This document shows, one piece after another, positions 57,701 through 64,000 of a DNA stretch of 64,000 bases. Every line of letters starts with the position of its first letter. The stretch's first letter is position 1. The DNA is taken from assembly GCA_004431415.1 (NCBI GenBank), contig QPMI01000148.1, positions 41,782 to 105,781 of the forward strand. Reading direction: 5' to 3'. The translations under genes and the position numbers were made by a program. The notes beneath the pieces were generated by a model. It was not told where the DNA came from and made no database searches. It saw only the letters and a list, made by a program, of their open reading frames with translations. Origin of the DNA: Cyanophora paradoxa (lineage: Eukaryota; Glaucocystophyceae; Cyanophorales; Cyanophoraceae).

Positions 57701-57971
57701 ATCAAAGCGCCAACAGGATATGATTAACGACGAGAAGCTTTCCTCAGTTGAACGAACTCCAAAGCTCGTTCCGAATCTGCTTCCAAAAAAGAATTATGTT
57801 GTTGATGGACGCTTGCTTCAGCTCTATACGTCACTGGGAATGATAGTAACCAACATCCATCGGGTCCTATCGTACGAACAAAGCGCATGGCTAGGGCGTT
57901 TCATAGATCTCAATACTCAAAAACGTAACACTAGTAAAAACCACCCTGGTTCGTATCGAAGAGAATCTTAG
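54726..57971 (+). CDS. Protein-primed family B DNA polymerase, Polinton/Maverick-like, C-terminally truncated
   Basis: A single intron-free frame of 1081 codons, much less GC-rich than its surroundings. In order it shows a C2H-type zinc motif (HYCLACQTGFSSGAAFENHL, residues about 398-420), exonuclease motif I (YADSETI, about 458), an endonuclease-VII-like Cys/His cluster (ECYMC...DKHRDHCH...CRACN, about 549-585), Exo II (FWHNGRGFDFHLL, about 595), Exo III (YMMTDITLL, about 791) and polymerase motif A (YLDANNLYG, about 912). This arrangement is typical of Polinton and adintovirus-type pPolB. Motifs B (NS.YG region) and C (DTDS) are missing. The frame diverges after RFIDLNTQKR, and the following bases (57,930-58,010) look like a later piece joined by a deletion. 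No capsid, integrase or packaging ATPase gene is nearby. Probably a relic of an integrated element; polymerase activity is not expected. Confidence 0.88.
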   Translation: MDVTQNNAATRRFRLARIKDQIEALAISLYNRRVIHWAFKNKLIRISAQGSRTRFATLEKYASLLNELARLPRPARPVSGLRLELAIAEGQADIVRGFSELPEVDGGDDVQINGGTTTTALDGRYAEWKYQLPRGSGRVTSMQARFENNELFKQNAIAFVGAQVNLAEAVRMGIALQISGLAVYRKPETDTTIAIIIEHRRFDRIEPGASIETALRSQLEELDILATEKSRDSSVFDTWIHLVFKTVRYFRRMGGRGRRFTLPRWLVEKQALINIDAPNNECFKYAVLAAQHALRPGQDSRSACHYRPYESSLDCTMLTFPTPLDSKVFKKFEQANNVNLCIYTTALDEQDIVPIHISAAKDAIPILYVPAGSDNDVGHYLWIKNISRLFGKHDSPAKHYCLACQTGFSSGAAFENHLKYDRCLDRDEHARDVLPKKGAHIQKFINYEYSIRQRLVGYADSETITMPIPCISGKTENKGVHVIASVGCLVVSSKGEQFCFKYMGSESEDCAEKFVQWLDEMEPQFRELLRETAPIQMTQEEKQRFQTRTECYMCTDTFKDAKDKHRDHCHDSGRYLGAACRACNRRRAKAAAVPIFWHNGRGFDFHLLVRALASGYNRRLAAWKEFQAYVESEFESKYGGREMTPEQKKKAKKGIERRLRPQSLLSIKFDQVFQNSERISQFKYGIYVLRDSAQHLNASLDDLAKALPAEKKKITRSLHLDETRFKLMTSKGIYPYDYMTSWARFQEPKLPARRYFKNQLKQKKCTKDEYAHAKAVWRELGCRTLSDYTMEYMMTDITLLADVFENYRDTCIETYGLDPSYFMSSPGFAWQAALKHTGVKLELFHEGQQDMHRFIESGIRGGISMISKRYAQAENKYLSIKFNKYTHAVEPTVSQSTCMSNYYRTHKESWLMYLDANNLYGVAMKRKLPTGDFRWDKLDQDVDVMQYVASLDADGARGYALEVDMYMPEHLHDEFSDYPLAPERMCVSKEHLSKRQQDMINDEKLSSVERTPKLVPNLLPKKNYVVDGRLLQLYTSLGMIVTNIHRVLSYEQSAWLGRFIDLNTQKRNTSKNHPGSYRRES

Positions 57972-58590
57972 TGTTCGCCACTATGCAAAACGGAATCTGC
58001 CATAAGAGATCGAACTCTTTTGTATGGCGAACTCTGTGAACACTCTGCTAATTAGTACTGTAAGTATGCGACGGTCCAGAGTTCGAAGACGAGAGTTCGC
58101 GACTTCGAGCAGAGTTCGAGCGCAGCGTTCCCGAGTTCGCTGCATAGTTCGGCTGCAGAGTTTGACCCGAGTTCGAGAGATCGGCTGCAGAGTTCGCTCT
58201 ATTTATAGAACAGCGATGCGCGCCGGGCGCCCGCCCCGTGCGCGCCGCCCCGCCCGCCCGCTCGCCATCCAGCAGCCCCGGCGCATAGCAGGCATGCATA
58301 CGGAAGTCCTGCAACACTTAAAACATCGCGCCGCCCTCGCGGCCGCTTGCTATTGCTACCGGAAGCTACCACTAGGAAAAGAATTCTAGCGCAGGTATGC
58401 GCGCCCAGCCGCGCCTGCTCCGCCCGTGCACGCCTCCAGCGCCGCCCGCGCCCTCGCCCGCTCCGCCCGCGCCCACTCTGCTCCGCTCGTGCGCGCCCGC
58501 TCCGCTCGCGCACGGCTACTCCGTCGTCGCACACCCCGAGTTCCACGTAATCCTGCAAAGGGGATACATAAGGCGACGGAGCGGGAGGGG
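57972..58590. other. Downstream of the polymerase: GAGTTCG-rich stretch and GC-rich spacer
   Basis: From about 58,075 to 58,195 the word GAGTTCG (or AGTTCG) occurs about ten times. It may be a terminal part of the inserted element or a simple repeat. From 58,205 the host-like GC-rich DNA returns. No gene. Confidence 0.5.
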
Positions 58591-59880
58591 GAGTACAGGC
58601 ATCTAGACCTAGGGCCCCCTTCGGGCCCGCGCGGGAGGGGTACGCCACCGCCGTCGCCTTCGGACCAAGGGCCGATGGGCCCTTGCCCGAAGGCGGCAGC
58701 GAAGGCGTACCCCCACCGGGGGCCCGGAGGGAGCGCGGGGGGCGGGGTACGGGCATCTAGACCTAGGGCCCCCTTCGGGCCCGCGCGGGAGGGGTACGCC
58801 ACCGCCGTCGCCTTCGGACCAAGGGCCGATGGGGGGCCACTTGCCCGAAGGCGGCAGCGAAGGCGTACCCCCACCGAGGGCCCGGAGGGAGCGCGGGGGG
58901 CGGGGTACGGGCATCTAGACCTAGGGCCCCCTTCGGGCCCGCGCGGGAGGGGTACGCCACCGCCGTCGCCTTCGGACCAAGGGCCGATGGGGGGCCACTT
59001 GCCCGAAGGCGGCAGCGAAGGCGTACCCCCACCGGGGGTCCGGAGGGAGCGCGGGGGGCGAGGTACGGGCATCTAGACCTAGGGCCCCCTTCGGGCCCGC
59101 GCGGGAGGGGTACGCCACCGCCGTCGCCTTCGGACCAAGGGCCGATGGGGGGCCACTTGCCCGAAGGCGGCAGCGAAGGCGTACCCCCACCGGGGGCCCG
59201 GAGGGAGCGCGGGGGGCGGGGTACGGGCATCTAGACCTAGGGCCCCCTTCGGGCCCGCGCGGGAGGGGTACGCCACCGCCGTCGCCTTCGGACCAAGGGC
59301 CGATGGGGGGCCACTTGCCCGAAGGCGGCAGCGAAGGCGTACCCCCACCGAGGGCCCGGAGGGAGCGCGGGGGGCGGGGTACGGGCATCTAGACCTAGGG
59401 CCCCCTTCGGGCCCGCGCGGGAGGGGTACGCCACCGCCGTCGCCTTCGGACCAAGGGCCGATGGGCCCTTGCCCGAAGGCGGCAGCGAAGGCGTACCCCC
59501 ACCGGGGGCCCGGAGGGAGCGCGGGGGGCGGGGTACGGGCATCTAGACCTAGGGCCCCCTTCGGGCCCGCGCGGGAGGGGTACGCCACCGCCGTCGCCTT
59601 CGGACCAAGGGCCGATGGGGGGCCACTTGCCCGAAGGCGGCAGCGAAGGCGTACCCCCACCGGGGGTCCGGAGGGAGCGCGGGGGGCGAGGTACGGGCAT
59701 TAAGACCTAGGGCCCCCTTCGGGCCCGCGCGGGAGGGGTACGCCACCGCCGTCGCCTTCGGACCAAGGGCCCCCGCGATTGGGGGGCGCCTTCCCCGAAG
59801 GGGCCAGCGAAGGCGTACCCCCACCGGGGGGCCCGAAGGGAGCGAGAGGGTGGAAGTTTGGGCCGGGGCGGGGTACGGGT
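58591..59880. repeat. 158-bp minisatellite, eight copies (two of 152 bp)
   Basis: Units begin ATCTAGACCTAGGGCCCCCT at about 58,599, 58,753, 58,911, 59,069, 59,227, 59,385 and 59,537; the last, diverged unit starts near 59,695 (ATTAAGACC). The first and sixth units lack 6 bp in the GGGGGGCCAC segment. The third and seventh share GGGGGTCCGGAGG and GCGAGGTACG variants. Each unit contains inverted repeats around CTTCGGGCCC and GCCTTCGGACC. Long frames across it are repeat artefacts. Confidence 0.93.
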
Positions 59881-61193
59881 TCTAGACTCTAGTAGTAGGA
59901 AGATGTGCTAGTGGGCGAGCGCTAGTGGGAAGATGTGGGTGAGTCAACAACTGAGCGCACCAGATTGCATACGTTGGACGTGCTCGAAGCTGCGCTGCCG
60001 CAGACACATGCTGAGAAGACCTTGCCGCAGCCGAGGACGATGAAGGCCTAAGGACCATGGCCGCAGAGAGCTGCGGCAACTTCATGAGCATGACATAATC
60101 CAGAGAATGCCTTCTTATGACGCGCATCCGCAGGACGGACTTTATGATGACGGCAACACGTTAAGCACGAAGGAAACCTTCGACGACCGCAGCCTCTCCG
60201 AGCGCAAGGTTTACGTGGCGGTTGGCTGGTTCGTACCTTACGCGATCCACGGACCGGAACGGCAGAGCGCAGGTCCAGCAACCACTCCTGCGCAACGAAT
60301 CAAGTACGAAGAACGTCTCGGGCCACCGCAGCGCCTCCGAGACAAAAGTTCCGCACCTGTCAGCTGGTTCGTACCTTACGAGAGTGCGGAAAATGTCGCT
60401 CGGCGCTCTGCGGCGTTGTCCGTCCGCATTGTAGAGCTGTGCATTCATCAAAGAGCGCATGTGAGCTCGGCAGCCCGCCGCAGACGGGGCGACAAACCTG
60501 GCCTGGTCAAAGTCGGGCTGCAATCGACCGCCGGTGCCCTCCCTGCGCTCAAAAGAGCACACTAGAGGCCGCGACTGAGCGCTGAAGCTGTCCGAGCGCA
60601 GGCCAGCGCACTTCGGCCGCTTTTTGAAGCTGGTTAGCCGTTAGCGAGTCTACCCCCTACGACGGGGCTAGTACCCCGACGACACTCTCCTAAAGAGTCT
60701 CTTTTGGGCCGGCTAGCTATAGCTGTCAGAGATGCCGCGCCTTCTAGCGAGCGTCATACGCCTGCAACAGGCCAGCCAGCGCCGTCTGCCTGCAGCAGGC
60801 ATCCGCGTCGGCAGGCTGCAGCAGGCAGATGCCACGGGCGAGATCGTGATTGGCTGCGAGAGGCGGCGATCGATAGCCTAGTAATACGCAACCCGGCGGC
60901 CGCCGGCCGGAACGCAGGCGGGACGCGGGGCGTGTGGAAGCATCCAGCATGCGGGGGCGCATTCTCGACATGCGGCAAACACATTTGTGCTGCGAAGTTT
61001 GCATCGCCCGCTCATTCCCGTTGGCGCTTTCAAAGTGACGATCTGATGGCGCGCCCGTCCGCTCAGGCCCGTGTCTTTGTATCCGAGCGCAATCATCTCT
61101 GCTCGGTGGACTTGCTGATGCGCTGCTTAGATCCGTGCCTGCCTCCGTCTGCTTTCCGGATCGTGCGTACGCGTTGTCCTATCAATTGCAAGC
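59881..61193. other. Region with an internally repeated open frame, otherwise unannotated
   Basis: A 152-codon frame at 60107-60565 (+) contains two copies of W-F-V-P-Y within repeated CTGGTTCGTACCTTACG DNA (about 60,225 and 60,364). Neither it nor the opposite frame shows a known domain. Near 60,760-60,835 a CTGCAGCAGGC-type inverted repeat occurs. No RNA gene recognised. Confidence 0.35.
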
Positions 61194-62150
61194 TCGGTTT
61201 TACTGCTTAGCGATTCGCGTACCCCGACCTGGAGAGAAAGTAGGTGGCGGGCTCCTGCCCGCTGGGCGCCTCTCCGGCTGCCGCGAATCGCCTCGGCGGC
61301 GCCTCCATCCCTCCTTTAGCTGGTTAGCCGCGCGTCCGTTAGGAATCCGCTCCGTGGGTCGGTTCGGCGAGCCACTCCAGCGGACACCAGCGGCGGCTTT
61401 AGCAGCTGCTCTCTCGTTCAGCCCAAGCACTTCTCTGCGGTAGCGATCGGCCGCCCGCGGCTATGGGGTCGGCGACCTGCGCTGCGCCCGCGCAGATGAT
61501 CGTCGGTCGTGTGAGTGCACGCCCGCGTCGCGGCCGTGGGCGTCGCGGCCGCACAGATGCTTGGATTCCTGGCGAGGCGATGTGCTTCTGAGCACTCGGG
61601 CGGCCCGGGGCCTCCCAACCCGCCGCAGCGGATTCCGCGTGCGCACGCGCGCCAGCTGGAGGAGGTATCTCTCGGCCGAGGAGCACAGCTTGCTGGTCTC
61701 GGCTGGCGACGCTGTGCGCCCGCCGGTTTTCACCCGGGCTCTCACGGGCTCCGGTTTCCGGCCCTCCCTGGGGTTAGCTGGCTTTGTTCCCTTAGTGTGC
61801 ATCTTCCCTATCAGATGGAGGGCTATAGTTCAGGCTGCGCGGCTCCAACCCCATATCCTCGCTTATACCTGGGTTCTCTCCTGTAGGCTCCCACGTCTTG
61901 AGGGGGGGTTATGGTTGCTCTGTCCTGATTTGGCTCTCTAGGTAGGAGTAAGTAGCGTTGCTAGGTGTGTGTAGGTCGCTTTCCTCAGTACAATAGCTCC
62001 ACCCTGTCCGGTTTCTGATGGCTAGCATTGCGCCTTAGCCTAAATTGTTACCTTTCGACATGACACAGTCAGACACCCCAGTTACATCACTAGCTGTACT
62101 GTCTCGGTGTGTGCGAATTCAGTGATTTTTTTTCGGTTTTACTGCTTAGC
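61194..62150 (+). mobile_element. ~0.9-kb retroelement copy B with 18-bp target-site duplication
   Basis: The 18-bp TCGGTTTTACTGCTTAGC occurs exactly at 61194-61211 and 62133-62150. The 921-bp insert between ends GTGTGTGCGAATTCAGTGAT followed by a T run. Its 3' ~140 bp resemble those of the insert at 16.9-17.9 kb (GCTCCACCCTGTCCG, CCTTTCGACATGACAC, GTCTCGGTGTGTGCGAATTC). Long perfect duplications and a simple-sequence 3' end point to target-primed reverse transcription. No reverse transcriptase frame was seen. Confidence 0.82.
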
Positions 62151-62630
62151 TAACGCTTGCGTGCGGCGCCAGGGGCCAGAGGTTTCGATGAAGATCCTTG
62201 CATTTGCGGGCGATGGCGGCGTGGCTCGCGTCCGCCCTGCCCTGCGAGCCTTGGCTGTCCGCGGCCGTGTGCAGGCAGGCTGGATGGCCCTGCAGCTAGC
62301 GCCCCCGCGAGCCAGCCAGCACGCCTCGCATCCCAAGCGCGCCTCGCTTGAGTTCGGCGGTCCTGCGTTTTCTTCTCGTCCTGCCGCACGCCGCGCTGAT
62401 GACCCCGCGCAGGCTGGATGGCCCCTCTCTTTCGCCCTCGGCCTGGTCCCTCCCCTTCGCCTGCCCGCCCGCTCCGCCTCTCCGGCGCGCCCTTTTTGAG
62501 GTCGGCGGGCTCGCGTCGGCTCCCTGCCCTGCTCTTAAGCAGCGAGGTAGTCGCCAGGTAGCATGAGAGTTGTCAGTGTGTTCAAGATCATGATCACTGA
62601 ATCAGTGAGACAGATTGCCCCGGAACGCCG
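62151..62630. other. Spacer right of retroelement copy B
   Basis: GC-rich to about 62,560, then AT-richer. Short frames only. Nothing recognised. Confidence 0.35.
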
Positions 62631-62635
62631 CCCTG

Positions 62636-62950
62636 AGGCATTCAAGCATCGCATAAGATGTATTATAATGCATTTATACTGCATACAGAGGCGCGCGCGC
62701 TGCCTGTGAAAAGTGGACGAAAGAAAGGCTTCAAAACTCGGTCAACCCCCTAGCAACCACCATACAACCTGTCCAGCCCCTCGGAAGGGCGCCCCGGGGC
62801 TTTCAAGCCTTCTATAAGTTGTATTTTAATGCATATATAACGAATGTAGAGTCGCGCGCGCCGCCGGTGAAAAGTGTCCAAAACAAAGGCATCATGAGTC
62901 GGTCAGAACCCCTAGCAACCACCATACAACCTGTCATGTCATTCTGACAC
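62636..62950. repeat. Two ~160-bp diverged direct repeats
   Basis: CATTCAAGCATCGCATAAG...ATAATGCATTTATA at about 62,640 and CTTTCAAGCCTTCTATAAG...TTAATGCATATATA at about 62,801 begin two copies offset by 161 bp. Both contain GCGCGCGC, GTGAAAAGTG and CCTAGCAACCACCATACAAC. Low coding potential. Confidence 0.75.
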
Positions 62951-63174
62951 GGAAGAGGTAAACAAGTGTCCACTTTTGCCAAGAGTCTCTCCCATGTAAA
63001 GTAACTTAATAAACCTTTATTTAAGCCTACATAGAGCCTCTATAAGGCCTCACAGAGTCCTCAGCCCCCCGGCCCCACCCACATGCACAAGCTCAGGACC
63101 AGCCACTGATCAAATCAAGTTAGAATCATGCCCTCCTTCGCACTGCCTACCTATAGCTACTACGTAGACCCTAT

Positions 63175-64000
63175 GCCTACGCTCGGCGAGCCGCGCCGCC
63201 GCCCGCAACGCCTCCGCCTCGCCCGGCGAGCCGCGCCGCCGCCCGCCGCGCCTCCGCCCCGCCCGGCGAGCCGCGCGGCCGCCCGCCGCGCCTCCGCCCC
63301 GCCCGGCGAGCCGCGCCGCCGCCCGCCGCGCCTCCGCCCCGCCCGCGAGCCGCGCCGCCACCTGCCGCGCCTTCGCGCCGCCCGGCGAGCCGCGCCGCCG
63401 CCCGCCGCGCCTCCGCCCGCCCGGCGAGCTGCGCCGCCACCCGCCGCGCCTCCGCCCGCCCGGCGAGTCGCGCCGCCGCCGCCGCGCCTCCACCCCGCCG
63501 GCGAGCCGCGCCGCCACCTGCCGCGCCTCCGCCCGCCGGCGAGCCGCGCCGCCACCTGCCGCGCCTCCGCCCGCCCGGCGAGCCGCGCCGCCGCCGCCGC
63601 GCCTCCGCCCCGCCTGGCGAGCTGCGCCGCCACCCGCCGCGCCTCCGCCCCGCCGGCGAGTCGCGCCGCCGCCCGCGCGCCTCCGCCCGCCCGGCGAGCC
63701 GCGCCGCCACCTGCCGCGCCTCCGCCCCGCCCGGCGAGCCGCGCCGCCACCTGCCGCGCCTCCGCCCCGCCCGGCGAGCCGCGCCGCCGCCCGCCGCGCC
63801 TCCGCCCCGCCCGGCGAGCTGCGCCGCCACCCGCCGCGCCTCCGCCCCGCCCGGCGAGTCGCGCCGCCGCCCGCCGCGCCTCCGCCCCGCCCGGCGAGCC
63901 GCGCCGCCGCCCGCCGCGCCTCCGCCCGCCCGGCGAGCCGCGCCGCCACCTGCCGCGCCTCCGCCCCGCCGCGAGCCGCGCCGCCGCCCGCCGCGCCTCC
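63175..64000 (+). repeat. ~40-bp GC satellite array, about 20 units, running off the window
   Basis: Units GCGAGCCGCGCCGCCGCCCG followed by CCGCGCCTCCGCCCCGCCCG repeat with variants (CCACCTGCCG, GAGCTGCG, GAGTCGCG) to the window end. The family also occurs inverted at 47.83-48.07 kb. Long frames on the minus strand are repeat artefacts. Confidence 0.93.

Noticed and set aside
58591-59880. Regular spaced repeats suggestive of a CRISPR array
   Set aside because: The whole 158-bp unit is repeated without unique spacers, and the genome is eukaryotic.
60107-60565. 152-codon frame as a gene
   Set aside because: The only notable feature is a WFVPY repeat caused by a duplicated DNA word; both strands are open. 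Left as unannotated.
63110-63949. 279-codon Gly/Arg/Ala frame on the minus strand
   Set aside because: It is a translation of the ~40-bp satellite.

Overview
The window is eukaryotic nuclear DNA, very GC-rich in its genic parts. Its genes are split by many short introns. These typically begin GTGCG/GTGCGC and carry a CTGAC branch-point-like motif just before a pyrimidine-rich CAG acceptor. Universal eukaryotic genes (SMC6, SNU13), retro- and DNA-transposon scars, a Polinton-type polymerase and GC-rich satellites suggest a GC-rich unicellular eukaryote, probably a microalga or related protist. I cannot name the lineage.

Layout. 1-5068 (-): SMC6. 5295-5932 (+): SNU13, head-to-head with SMC6; its start codon and its stop codon each form an exon of their own. 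6609-8691 (+): an unrecognised multi-exon gene. 9447-11003 (-): an unrecognised gene with an aromatic/acidic helical module. About 11.0-18.2 kb is a gene desert with palindrome-rich mosaic DNA, a 210-bp tandem repeat and a ~1-kb retroelement with a target-site duplication. 18288-28311 (-): a very finely split large gene whose introns hold fold-back elements and decayed exon copies.

28.3-53.8 kb is the most striking part: a four-member array of leucine-rich-repeat (LRR) genes on the + strand. They share the same N-terminal LRR exon and 5' leader but carry different effector ends. Copies 1 and 2 continue into a coiled coil (copy 2 with a C-terminal RING finger; copy 1 has lost it and is frameshifted). 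Copies 3 and 4 continue into a SAM domain plus a TIR domain closely resembling animal SARM1, with the catalytic-type glutamate kept. The domain swap lies just after a conserved donor-like site at the end of the LRR part. The first three LRR genes face a 5' portion of the 18-28 kb gene head-to-head; only the first partner is full-length, while later partners (about 30.8-32.3, 37.7-39.2 and 43.5-45.0 kb) end at the same point and are broken. In copy 4 about 5.6 kb of foreign-looking DNA, including a 538-bp hAT-type element with a perfect 8-bp duplication, separates the pair. Two members carry apparent lipid-anchor signals: an N-terminal MGGCRSK (copy 4) and a C-terminal CSVQ CaaX box (copy 3).

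54.7-58.0 kb (+): a 1081-codon Polinton-like protein-primed DNA polymerase, AT-richer than its surroundings and cut off after motif A. The rest (58-64 kb) is mainly repeats: a 158-bp minisatellite, a second copy of the ~1-kb retroelement with an 18-bp duplication, a pair of ~160-bp repeats and a ~40-bp GC satellite that also occurs inverted at 47.8 kb.

The LRR-RING / LRR-SAM-TIR array looks like a fast-evolving family of intracellular sensors (ubiquitin ligase or NAD-cleaving outputs). That role is inference; the domain content is read from the sequence. Exon boundaries are my own reading, and several reading frames may be broken by true mutations or by sequence errors in homopolymer runs.
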